DNA of 64,000 bases, taken from positions 5,842-69,841 of the forward strand of contig JAZRNN010000081.1 in NCBI GenBank assembly GCA_045648175.1, written 5' to 3'. The notes under the pieces are model-generated. The model was not told the origin of the DNA, searched no databases, and saw nothing but the letters and a program-made list of their open reading frames with translations. Of the stretch, positions 23,872-31,958 are shown piece by piece. Every line of letters begins with the position of its first letter. Position 1 is the stretch's first letter. The DNA comes from SIG440 sp045648175 (lineage in GTDB: Bacteria > Bacillota > Clostridia > Monoglobales > Monoglobaceae). The position numbers and the translations under genes are program-made.

Positions 23872-25230
23872 TTAATTCTTTAAACTGTGAATTGGTGCAG
23901 GTATTCTGCCGCCACGATTTATAAATTCTGCACTTGAATATTCGTGCACCGGCATAATGGGAGCATATCCCAAAAGTCCGCCGAATTCTACACTTTCGCC
24001 AACGGTTTTACCCGCTACAGGAATAATTCTTACAGCCGTGGTTTTTTGATTAATCATACCAATTGCCGCCTCATCTGCAATTATAGCTGAAATTGTCTCA
24101 GCCGATGTATCACCCGGTACAGCAATCATATCAAGTCCAACCGAACATACACAAGTCATAGCCTCAAGCTTGTCAAGTGTGAGTGCTCCGCACTCTGCAG
24201 CGGCAATCATACCTGCATCTTCGCTGACGGGGATGAATGCACCGCTTAATCCGCCAACATAGCTTGACGCCATTACACCGCCTTTTTTAACCGCATCGTT
24301 AAGCAAAGCAAGTGCCGCAGTTGTGCCATGAGTTCCACATTTTTCAAGGCCCATTTCCTCTAAGATATATGCAACACTGTCACCAATTTCGGGCGTTGGT
24401 GCCAATGATAAATCTACTATGCCAAAGGGTACCCCCAGTCTTCGTGATGCTTCTTGAGCAACCAACTGACCCATACGGGTAATTTTAAATGCTGTTTTCT
24501 TTATGGTTTCAGCAACCGTACCAAAATCTTTGCCCTTTACCTTTTCAAGAGCCGCCTTCACAACACCGGGTCCGCTGACGCCTACATTAATTACGCAATC
24601 ACCCTCGCCCACACCGTGAAATGCACCTGCCATAAAGGGGTTATCCTCCACCGCATTTGAAAATACAACCAGTTTTGCACAACCGAATGAATCTTTATCT
24701 GCAGTGATTTCTGCTGTCTTCTTTATTGCCTGACCCATCAGCTTTACAGCATCCATATTGATACCGGCTTTTGTTGTGGCAACGCCAACTGATGAGCACA
24801 CTCTCTCAGTTTTAGCAAGTGCTTCGGGGATTGACTCTATCAAAATTCTGTCGCCCTTGGTAAAATCCTTATGTACCAATGCAGAAAATCCACCGATGAA
24901 ATTCACCCCTGTAGCTTTTGCCGCACGGTCAAGAGTTTCAGCAAACATAACATAATTATCTGCATCACTTGCCCCTGCAATCATTGCAATGGGTGTCACC
25001 GAAATTCTTTTATTAATAATGGGAATACCATACTGACGACTGATATCCTCACCTGTCTTCACCAAATCTTTTGCCAGACAGGTGATTTTTTCGTAAATCT
25101 TTTCGCACGCCTTTTCTGCACTGCTGTCAATACAGTCAAGGAGTGAAATTCCCATAGTTATTGTTCTTATATCAAGATGCTGGTCATCAATCATCTTGAT
25201 TGTTTCCATAATTTCTCTTGTATTAATCAT
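23872..25230 (-). CDS. UPF0210 (DUF711, PFL-like) family protein
   Basis: 452 residues, full length. Characteristic stretches: MINTREIMETIKMIDDQHLD, IRTITMGISLLDCID, ISVTPIAMIAGASDADNYVM, NFIGGFSALVHKDFTKGD, FGIVDLSLAPTPEIGDSVAY, GLDMIAVPGDTSAETISAII. The family occurs with a small ACT-domain protein in many anaerobes and archaea; its fold is related to glycyl-radical-type barrels, but the activity is not established. The ACT gene lies 20 bp upstream on the same strand, so the two form an operon here as well. Confidence 0.92.
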   Translation of the reverse strand: MINTREIMETIKMIDDQHLDIRTITMGISLLDCIDSSAEKACEKIYEKITCLAKDLVKTGEDISRQYGIPIINKRISVTPIAMIAGASDADNYVMFAETLDRAAKATGVNFIGGFSALVHKDFTKGDRILIESIPEALAKTERVCSSVGVATTKAGINMDAVKLMGQAIKKTAEITADKDSFGCAKLVVFSNAVEDNPFMAGAFHGVGEGDCVINVGVSGPGVVKAALEKVKGKDFGTVAETIKKTAFKITRMGQLVAQEASRRLGVPFGIVDLSLAPTPEIGDSVAYILEEMGLEKCGTHGTTAALALLNDAVKKGGVMASSYVGGLSGAFIPVSEDAGMIAAAECGALTLDKLEAMTCVCSVGLDMIAVPGDTSAETISAIIADEAAIGMINQKTTAVRIIPVAGKTVGESVEFGGLLGYAPIMPVHEYSSAEFINRGGRIPAPIHSLKN

Positions 25231-25250
25231 AGTTTAGCTGTCCTTTTATA

Positions 25251-25520
25251 CTATATTCTGTGCATTGAATTAAAAATTTCTTCGTTCTGCATTCTTACAT
25301 CAACACCGATTTCCTTGCCGATTGCTTCAAGCTCTGACATAACGATATTTGAATCTGCTGAATCCTCTTTAAATTCCACAAGCATAACCATTGTAAAAAT
25401 ATTCTGCATAATTGTCTGGTTAATATCAAGAATATTTACTCCGTTCTTATACAGACAGTTGCTTATTTTTGCTATGATACCTGTACGGTCAATTCCCATT
25501 ACAGAAATAACTGCTTTCAT
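25251..25520 (-). CDS. ACT-domain protein, UPF0237 family
   Basis: 89 residues: MKAVISVMGIDRTGIIAKIS, NCLYKNGVNILDINQTIMQN, FTMVMLVEFK. A single ACT domain of the glycine-cleavage-repressor-like type that binds small effectors. RBS AAGGAG precedes the ATG at 25520; another in-frame ATG six codons earlier overlaps this RBS and is unlikely. Co-transcribed with the UPF0210 gene. Confidence 0.92.
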   Translation of the reverse strand: MKAVISVMGIDRTGIIAKISNCLYKNGVNILDINQTIMQNIFTMVMLVEFKEDSADSNIVMSELEAIGKEIGVDVRMQNEEIFNSMHRI

Positions 25521-25616
25521 TTGTAATATCTCCTTCAAAGTTCGTATTTAAATTAACAGTCTTAATTATACAACCCAAAACAAATTTCGTCAAGTAAAAT
25601 TTATGCAAAAATACTG

Positions 25617-25645
25617 TTGAAACAATAACATTTTTGTGCTATAAT
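25617..25645 (+). promoter_or_regulatory. Promoter of the ygiQ-folD-radA gene group
   Basis: TTGAAA, 17 bp, TATAAT, about 38 bp upstream of the ygiQ ATG. Confidence 0.8.
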
Positions 25646-25683
25646 ACATAACATATGAATTAATTTTTCAGTGAGGATTTTAT

Positions 25684-27612
25684 ATGTTTCTTCCCATCTC
25701 GAAGAATGATATGAAAAAGCGTGGAATCAATCAGCTTGATTTCATTTATATAATTGGCGATGCGTATGTTGACCATTCCAGTTTCGGGCACGCAATTATC
25801 TCGCGTGTTCTTGAAGATGCAGGCTATACTGTGGGTATAATTTCCCAACCCGACTGGCACAGTTGCGAAGATTTCAAAACCCTCGGTGAGCCAAGGCTTG
25901 GTTTCCTTGTTTCTTCAGGAAATATTGACCCGATGGTTAACCACTACACAGTATCAAAAAAGGTTCGTTCACAAGACCTGTACTCACCCGGCGGACTTCC
26001 GGACAGACGTCCTGACAGAGCAACCGTTGTATACTGCAATCGTCTTCGTGAAGCCTTTGGCAAAAAAATACCCATTATCATCGGAGGAATTGAGGCAAGC
26101 CTTAGACGATTTGCTCATTATGACTACTGGTCAGACAAGGTGCGCAGAAGCATCCTTATCGACAGCGGTGCTGATTTGCTTATATACGGAATGGGCGAGC
26201 ATCAGATTGTGGAGATTGCAGACCTACTTAACTGCGGTGTCCCGGCTGTTCAAATCAAGCATGTGCCCGGCACGGTGTATCTTGAAGATGCCAATGCTGA
26301 TTTTCCTGATGATTTTATAATTATCCCCTCGTTTGATGATGTATCACAAAGCCATCGGTTGTATGCCGAGGCAACGCGAATACAATATGAGGAACAAGAC
26401 GCCTTTCGTGGCAAAGCCCTTGTACAAAAGGACAATGATAAAAAGTGTATTGTTCAACTGCCACCGTCTAAGCCACTTACCACAGAGGAGCTTGACAAGG
26501 TCTATGAACTGCCCTATGAAGGAACTTATCACCCATCTTATGAGGCTTTGGGCGGAGTTCCTGCAATTCGCGAAATTGAGTTCAGCATAACATCCTGCCG
26601 TGGTTGTTTCGGAAGCTGTAATTTCTGTGCCCTTGCCTTTCATCAGGGCAGAACAGTTACCGCAAGAAGTCACGAATCAATTCTGAGTGAGGCAGAAGCC
26701 CTTACCAAAAAACCCGGCTTTAAGGGATACATCCACGATGTTGGCGGGCCGACTGCAAACTTTCGTGCACCTTCCTGTCAGAAACAGCTCGAACACGGGG
26801 TCTGCAAAAATAAACAATGTCTATTCCCTACACCCTGCCGAAACCTTGAAGTTTCGCACAGAGATTATCTTGAACTTTTGCAAAAGTTACGCAAACTTCC
26901 AAAGGTTAAAAAGGTATTTGTGCGTTCGGGTATACGATTTGACTACCTTATGAATGATAAAGACGACAGTTTTTTTACAGAACTTTGCAAACACCACATC
27001 AGTGGTCAGCTTAGGGTTGCACCCGAGCATATTTCGGATAATGTTTTAAAATATATGGGCAAGCCCTCACACGATGTTTATAAAAAGTTCTTAAATAAAT
27101 TTGAGGCTGTAAATAAAAAATTGGGCAAAGAACAGTATGCTGTGCCCTACCTTATGTCCTCACACCCGGGAAGCACACTAAAGGATGCTATAAAGCTTGC
27201 GGAATATCTTAATCAAAACCGTCTTAATCCCGAACAAGTTCAGGATTTTTATCCAACGCCCGGAAGCATATCAACTTGTATGTACTATACCGGACTTGAC
27301 CCACGGACAATGAATCCTGTCTATGTGGCAAAGGATTATAAGGATAAACAGATGCAACGTGCCCTTTTGCAGTTCCGTGACCCGAAAAATTATAATCTTA
27401 TAATAAATGCACTAACAAAGGCAAAAAGGCTTGACCTTGTTGGGTTTGGTCCTGAATGCCTGATAAAACCAACAAAAGGAGAAAATAAAAATGGCAACAA
27501 TCTTAAGCGGAAAGACAGTATCAGCAAGAATAAAGGAAAATCTCAAAATCGAAATCGAAAACCTGAAGAAAAGCGGAACAACCCCCGGTCTCGCCGTAAT
27601 CATAGTAGGTGA
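25684..27612 (+). CDS. YgiQ-family radical SAM protein
   Basis: 642 residues. N-terminal part (MFLPISKNDMKKRGINQLDF, DAYVDHSSFGHAIISRVLED) resembles a B12-binding-like domain; the radical SAM cluster is CRGCFGSCNFC (CxxxCxxC) near residue 308; later KQCLFPTPCRNLEV and LRVAPEHISDNVLKYMGKP are typical of YgiQ. The activity is unknown. The last ~40 residues are a Lys/Arg/Asn-rich tail encoded by DNA that also encodes the FolD N-terminus in another frame (122-bp overlap). Confidence 0.92.
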   Translation: MFLPISKNDMKKRGINQLDFIYIIGDAYVDHSSFGHAIISRVLEDAGYTVGIISQPDWHSCEDFKTLGEPRLGFLVSSGNIDPMVNHYTVSKKVRSQDLYSPGGLPDRRPDRATVVYCNRLREAFGKKIPIIIGGIEASLRRFAHYDYWSDKVRRSILIDSGADLLIYGMGEHQIVEIADLLNCGVPAVQIKHVPGTVYLEDANADFPDDFIIIPSFDDVSQSHRLYAEATRIQYEEQDAFRGKALVQKDNDKKCIVQLPPSKPLTTEELDKVYELPYEGTYHPSYEALGGVPAIREIEFSITSCRGCFGSCNFCALAFHQGRTVTARSHESILSEAEALTKKPGFKGYIHDVGGPTANFRAPSCQKQLEHGVCKNKQCLFPTPCRNLEVSHRDYLELLQKLRKLPKVKKVFVRSGIRFDYLMNDKDDSFFTELCKHHISGQLRVAPEHISDNVLKYMGKPSHDVYKKFLNKFEAVNKKLGKEQYAVPYLMSSHPGSTLKDAIKLAEYLNQNRLNPEQVQDFYPTPGSISTCMYYTGLDPRTMNPVYVAKDYKDKQMQRALLQFRDPKNYNLIINALTKAKRLDLVGFGPECLIKPTKGENKNGNNLKRKDSISKNKGKSQNRNRKPEEKRNNPRSRRNHSR

Positions 27613-28339
27613 AGACCCAGCCTCTAAGGTTTATGTCGGCAGAAAGGAAGCAATGTGTCAAGAGCTTGGTATGCACTCCGAAAAGTTTGCCCTTCCTGAA
27701 GAAACCACTCAGGATGAGCTTGTGGCTCTGGTTGAAAAACTCAACAACGATAACAACATTCACGGCATTTTGGTTCAGCTTCCTCTTCCTAAACACCTTG
27801 ACGAAAAGGCTGTTATTAACACCATCCGTCCTGAAAAGGACGTTGACGCCTTCCATCCCGTAAATGTGGGTAAGATTATGATTGGTGATTATGATTTTGT
27901 TCCTTGCACACCTGCGGGCATTATGGAGCTTATTGCTGAAAGTAATGTTGAAATCGAAGGCAAAAACTGTGTTGTAATCGGCAGAAGCAACATTGTGGGC
28001 AAGCCTATGAGTATGCTCCTCCTCCACAAAAATGGAACTGTCACCACCTGTCATTCACGTACAAAAGACCTTAAAGAAGTTACAAAACAGGCTGACATTT
28101 TAGTTGCTGCTGTCGGCAGAGCAAACTTTGTTACTGCAGATATGGTAAAACCCGGTGCTGTTGTAATTGATGTTGGTATGAATCGTTTAGATGACGGAAA
28201 GCTGGTTGGCGATGTAGCATTTGACGAGGTTGAAAAGGTTGCAGGTGCAATCACTCCCGTTCCTGGCGGTGTTGGACCTATGACAATTGCAATGCTTATG
28301 CAAAACACTTTAACTGCGGCAAAAAATGCAAGCAAATAA
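27491..28339 (+). CDS. folD: Methylenetetrahydrofolate dehydrogenase/cyclohydrolase FolD
   Basis: 282 residues: SKVYVGRKEAMCQELGM (catalytic Lys), GILVQLPLPKHLDE, KDVDAFHPVNVGKI, PCTPAGIMELI, VVIGRSNIVGKPMSMLLL, TPVPGGVGPMTIAML. It interconverts 5,10-methylene-THF and 10-formyl-THF using NAD(P). The start ATG, with RBS AAAAGGAG, lies inside the 3' end of ygiQ, an unusually long overlap. The FolD start is supported by the family N-terminus (MATILSGKTVSARIKENLK), so the unusual part is the ygiQ tail. Confidence 0.97.
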   Translation: MATILSGKTVSARIKENLKIEIENLKKSGTTPGLAVIIVGEDPASKVYVGRKEAMCQELGMHSEKFALPEETTQDELVALVEKLNNDNNIHGILVQLPLPKHLDEKAVINTIRPEKDVDAFHPVNVGKIMIGDYDFVPCTPAGIMELIAESNVEIEGKNCVVIGRSNIVGKPMSMLLLHKNGTVTTCHSRTKDLKEVTKQADILVAAVGRANFVTADMVKPGAVVIDVGMNRLDDGKLVGDVAFDEVEKVAGAITPVPGGVGPMTIAMLMQNTLTAAKNASK

Positions 28340-28351
28340 GGAATTTATGCT

Positions 28352-29722
28352 ATGAAAACAAAAACCATTTATGTTTGTTCTGAGTGCGGAGCAAGCTTCC
28401 CAAAATGGATGGGAAAATGTACAACCTGTAATTCGTGGAACACCATTGAAGAAGAGGTCATCAAATCTGCCCCTTCCTCCTCCAAGGTATCGGTAATGTC
28501 TGCACCCACTGCGGGCACTGCATCGCCAAAGCGTATTTCTGAAATCGACTCTACTCAGGAGGCACGCACCCTCACCGGTATGGGCGAGCTTGACCGCGTT
28601 CTTGGCGGTGGTTTGGTTCGCGGGTCTCTTGTCCTTGTGGGCGGCGATCCTGGTATCGGTAAATCCACCCTTTTGCTGCAAATTTGTGAACATTTAGGTA
28701 AAACGCAAAACATTCTTTATGTCTCAGGCGAAGAATCCCAACGGCAGATAAAGCTTCGTGCAGACAGGCTTGGCATCACCACTGAAAATTTAAAAGTATA
28801 TTCCGAAACAAATATGGACTATATAACCGACTGTATCTTTCGCGAAAAACCCGATGTACTTATAATTGACTCTGTACAAACAATGTATAATCCCGAAATT
28901 CAGTCGACCCCCGGTAACACCGCTCAAATCAAGGATGTCACCACCGTACTTATGAAAATAGCAAAAGAAAACTCCATTTCGGTATTTGTTGTGGGACACG
29001 TTACAAAAGAAGGAGCCCTTGCGGGCCCCAAAATTTTGGAACATATGGTTGACAGTGTTCTGTATTTTGAGGGCGAACGCCATCAATCATTCCGCATACT
29101 TCGTGCAGTAAAAAACCGTTTCGGCTCTACCAACGAAATCGGAGTATTTGAGATGAAAGGCTGCGGTCTTGAAGAGGTTCCTAATCCTTCAATGGCAATG
29201 CTGTCAGGGCGTCCCGAGAATGTTCCCGGCTCCTGTATTATATGCACTATGGAAGGCACACGCCCCGTCCTTGCCGAAGTTCAGGCCCTTGTTACCCCCA
29301 CCTCCTTCGGTAATCCCCGAAGAATGGCAAGTGGGCCCGACCTCAGCCGTTCAATAATGCTTATGGCTGTTCTTGAAAAACGCGGTGGATTAAAAATGTC
29401 GGCGTTTGATGCCTATGTTAACATTGTGGGCGGCTTAAAAATTGCCGAGCCTGCCGCAGACCTTGGTCTTGTTCTTGCGCTTGCATCAAGCTATTCGGGT
29501 TGTGCAATGGACAGCGAAACCGTTGCCATTGGTGAAGTTGGTCTTACGGGCGAGCTTCGAGCCTGCAGTTTTCTTGAGGCAAGAGTCGCAGAGTGTGAAA
29601 AACTGGGCTTTAGGCGTTGCATCATTCCGTCAACAAATTTAAAAAAGCTTAAAAAATTTGATGGTATTGAGCTGATTCCTTGCTCGAATATCCAAGATAT
29701 AATCTCTAAATTATGTAAATAA
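28352..29722 (+). CDS. radA: DNA repair protein RadA/Sms
   Basis: 456 residues. Zinc finger CSECGASFPKWMGKCTTCNSW; RecA-like ATPase with Walker A GGDPGIGKSTLL, Walker B DVLIIDSVQTMY and the RadA-specific KNRFGST; C-terminal Lon-like domain (NIVGGLKIAEPAADLGLVLA, GEVGLTGELR). It helps branch migration in recombination. The gene follows folD by 12 bp and is read from the same promoter. Confidence 0.97.
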   Translation: MKTKTIYVCSECGASFPKWMGKCTTCNSWNTIEEEVIKSAPSSSKVSVMSAPTAGTASPKRISEIDSTQEARTLTGMGELDRVLGGGLVRGSLVLVGGDPGIGKSTLLLQICEHLGKTQNILYVSGEESQRQIKLRADRLGITTENLKVYSETNMDYITDCIFREKPDVLIIDSVQTMYNPEIQSTPGNTAQIKDVTTVLMKIAKENSISVFVVGHVTKEGALAGPKILEHMVDSVLYFEGERHQSFRILRAVKNRFGSTNEIGVFEMKGCGLEEVPNPSMAMLSGRPENVPGSCIICTMEGTRPVLAEVQALVTPTSFGNPRRMASGPDLSRSIMLMAVLEKRGGLKMSAFDAYVNIVGGLKIAEPAADLGLVLALASSYSGCAMDSETVAIGEVGLTGELRACSFLEARVAECEKLGFRRCIIPSTNLKKLKKFDGIELIPCSNIQDIISKLCK

Positions 29723-29727
29723 TTTAA

Positions 29728-29755
29728 TTGACAAAAAATATACATATACTATAAA
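29728..29755 (+). promoter_or_regulatory. Promoter of the carD-ispD-ispF operon
   Basis: TTGACA, 16 bp, TATAAA. The expected transcript start near 29762 leaves a very short leader and supports the GTG start at 29778. Confidence 0.75.
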
Positions 29756-29777
29756 AGTTTTGAAGGGAAGTCTTGAT

Positions 29778-30245
29778 GTGTTTAATATAGGAGACGAAAT
29801 AGTTTATCCCATGCACGGAGCAGGCATTATTGTCGATATCGAAGAAAAGAAAATTCTTGGTGAGCTCCATAAGTACTATATTTTGCAGATTTCCATCAGC
29901 GATATGAAGGTAATGCTGCCCGTTAACAACCTTGACGCCATCGGTATTAGAAAAATTGTTTCACTGGATGTCGCCAACGAAGCTATCAACCATTTTCACT
30001 CGTGTTGCGAAGATTCAAACAATAACTGGAATCAACGCTACAGGGAAAACATTGAAAAAATGAAGAGCGGAAGCATAATCGACGTTGCTACCGTTGCCAA
30101 AACACTTCTTCTCAGAGATAACAAAAAATCATTATCTAATGCCGAGCGTAAAATGCTTTCAAACGCAAAAAACATTCTTATTTCCGAGCTGGTTCTTGCT
30201 AAAAGAATGTCTGTTGATGAAATCAAGGAGCTTCTGGCAATTTAA
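29778..30245 (+). CDS. CarD-like transcription regulator
   Basis: 155 residues. N-terminal CarD/TRCF RNA-polymerase-interacting domain (VFNIGDEIVYPMHGAGIIVD, YYILQISISDMKVMLPVNNL) and a helical C-terminal domain (SLSNAERKMLSNAKNILISE, MSVDEIKELL). CarD proteins bind the RNAP beta subunit and stabilise open complexes, often at rRNA promoters. Start GTG at 29778 has AAGGGAAG 7 bp upstream; the more upstream TTG (29760) would be before the transcript start. The ispD gene begins 20 bp later, giving a carD-ispD-ispF operon. Confidence 0.85.
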   Translation: MFNIGDEIVYPMHGAGIIVDIEEKKILGELHKYYILQISISDMKVMLPVNNLDAIGIRKIVSLDVANEAINHFHSCCEDSNNNWNQRYRENIEKMKSGSIIDVATVAKTLLLRDNKKSLSNAERKMLSNAKNILISELVLAKRMSVDEIKELLAI

Positions 30246-30265
30246 TTGTACAGCGGAGGTTACAT

Positions 30266-30973
30266 ATGTTCCGTAAAAAAACGTCTCCCCCCAAAGCTAC
30301 GGCAATTATCGTTGCTGCCGGCAGTAGCAGGCGTATGGGCGGTGTAGATAAACAGCTTATAACAATTGACGGTATGCCAGTTCTTTCGCATACCCTTTTG
30401 CAGTTTAGCAAGGCAGAATCAATCGACTCTGTTATTGTTGTAACAAAACCCGAAAACATTCTTACTGTTGGCGATATGATTCGTGAATTCAGCATAACAA
30501 AGGTGACTGACATTATTCCAGGTGGCGACACTCGGCAAGAATCTGTGTGCTGTGGACTATCTTTGGTGAAAAACGACCGGATAGTCGCTATACACGACGG
30601 AGCTCGTCCCTTTATTTCGGTTAAGAAAATAGACGAACTAGTCTCTGCTGCTTGTGAATTTGGTGCCGCCGCTCCAGGTGTTATTCCCAAGGATACCGTA
30701 AAAGCAGTAAATCAGGATGATAGCATTGCCGAAACCATCGACAGAAATATTCTGAGACTTATTCAAACCCCACAGGTTTTCCACGCGGATGAACTGAAAC
30801 TTGCGTACGAACGTGCAAAAACAGTAAACTTTATTGGTACTGATGACTGTTCTGTTGCAGAGCATTCGGGAATTAATATCCGTATAATTGACGGCGAATA
30901 CACAAATATAAAGGTAACAACCCACGAAGACATTCCCGTTGCGGAAGCAATTTACCGTTTTTTGAATAACTAG
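30266..30973 (+). CDS. ispD: 2-C-methyl-D-erythritol 4-phosphate cytidylyltransferase
   Basis: 235 residues: AIIVAAGSSRRMGGVDKQLI (nucleotide loop), PGGDTRQESVCCGL, AIHDGARPFISV, LIQTPQVFHADEL, GTDDCSVAEHSGINIRI. It makes CDP-methylerythritol in the MEP isoprenoid pathway. RBS GCGGAGG precedes the ATG; ispF follows 19 bp later. Confidence 0.96.
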   Translation: MFRKKTSPPKATAIIVAAGSSRRMGGVDKQLITIDGMPVLSHTLLQFSKAESIDSVIVVTKPENILTVGDMIREFSITKVTDIIPGGDTRQESVCCGLSLVKNDRIVAIHDGARPFISVKKIDELVSAACEFGAAAPGVIPKDTVKAVNQDDSIAETIDRNILRLIQTPQVFHADELKLAYERAKTVNFIGTDDCSVAEHSGINIRIIDGEYTNIKVTTHEDIPVAEAIYRFLNN

Positions 30974-30992
30974 TTTTGAAAGGAAGAATTTT

Positions 30993-31466
30993 ATGCGAAT
31001 TGGATTTGGATATGATGTTCACGCCCTGATAGAAGGCAGAAAACTTATTTTAGGCGGAGTTAATATTCCCCACGAAAAAGGTCTGCTTGGTCACTCCGAT
31101 GCAGATGTTCTCTTGCACGCAATAATGGATGCGCTTTTGGGTGCCGCTGCCCTTGGTGATATAGGCAAACATTTTCCCGATACAGACAACAGCTTTAAAG
31201 ATATTGACAGTCTTATTCTTCTTTCAAAAACAAAGGACATTATCAGCAAGCACGGCTTTTCAATAAACAATGTTGACACCACTGTGGTTGCTCAAGCTCC
31301 TAAAATTTCACCTTACATTGACAAAATGCGAGAAAATATTGCTCTAGTTCTTGAGATTGATGTATCCTGTGTATCGGTAAAAGCAACCACAACCGAGCAC
31401 CTTGGTTTTGAAGGCAGAAAAGAAGGTATTTCAGCCTATGCAGCGGTCACTATTGAACAAATTTAA
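30993..31466 (+). CDS. ispF: 2-C-methyl-D-erythritol 2,4-cyclodiphosphate synthase
   Basis: 157 residues: MRIGFGYDVHALIEGRKLIL (Zn ligands D and H), HSDADVLLHAIMDALLGAAA, GDIGKHFPDTD, ATTTEHLGFEGRKEGISAYA. It catalyses the cyclisation step of the MEP pathway. Third gene of the carD-ispD-ispF operon; RBS GAAAGGAAG. No clear terminator before the groE promoter. Confidence 0.97.
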   Translation: MRIGFGYDVHALIEGRKLILGGVNIPHEKGLLGHSDADVLLHAIMDALLGAAALGDIGKHFPDTDNSFKDIDSLILLSKTKDIISKHGFSINNVDTTVVAQAPKISPYIDKMRENIALVLEIDVSCVSVKATTTEHLGFEGRKEGISAYAAVTIEQI

Positions 31467-31539
31467 CAGTTTAGGGTAGATTTTGGTATATAATTGGATA
31501 TAATAACCTTTAACCGCTTATAATCATCCTTAATCAAGT

Positions 31540-31568
31540 TTGATTTATGCATGATATTTTTGTATATT
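31540..31568 (+). promoter_or_regulatory. Promoter of groESL
   Basis: TTGATT, 17 bp, TATATT; the transcript would start inside or just before the CIRCE element. Confidence 0.7.
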
Positions 31569-31575
31569 AATTACA

Positions 31576-31602
31576 TTAGCACTCAACATCACGGAGTGCT
31601 AA
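31576..31602 (+). promoter_or_regulatory. CIRCE operator (HrcA-binding site)
   Basis: Perfect TTAGCACTC-N9-GAGTGCTAA just downstream of the -10 box. HrcA repression of chaperonin genes is well established for this element. hrcA itself is not in the window. Confidence 0.98.
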
Positions 31603-31650
31603 CATAATAAAGTTTTTAATAATTTCATTTAACATAAGGAGGCATTTCAA

Positions 31651-31935
31651 ATGAACATTAAACCATTGGCAGACAGAGTTGTTATTAAAATGGCAGAAGC
31701 CGAGGAAACAACCAAAAGCGGCATTATTCTGGCAGGTTCCGCAAAGGAAAAGCCCGAAATCGCAGAAATCGTTGCGGTAGGCCCCGGCGGTGTTGTTGAC
31801 GGCAAGGAAATCAAGATGGAGCTCAAAGTGGGCGACAAAGTATTAATCAGCAAGTATGCCGGCACAGAAGTTAAGCTTGACGGTACAGAATACACCATTC
31901 TTCGTCAGAGCGACGTTCTGGCTATCATTGACTAA
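31651..31935 (+). CDS. groS: Co-chaperonin GroES
   Basis: 94 residues: MNIKPLADRVVIKMAEAEET, TKSGIILAGSAKEKPEIAEI, VGDKVLISKYAGTEVKLDG. Forms the heptameric lid of GroEL. RBS AAGGAGG. Controlled by CIRCE/HrcA; groL starts 23 bp downstream. Confidence 0.98.
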   Translation: MNIKPLADRVVIKMAEAEETTKSGIILAGSAKEKPEIAEIVAVGPGGVVDGKEIKMELKVGDKVLISKYAGTEVKLDGTEYTILRQSDVLAIID

Positions 31936-31958
31936 TTCATTCAGGAGGTATAAACATA

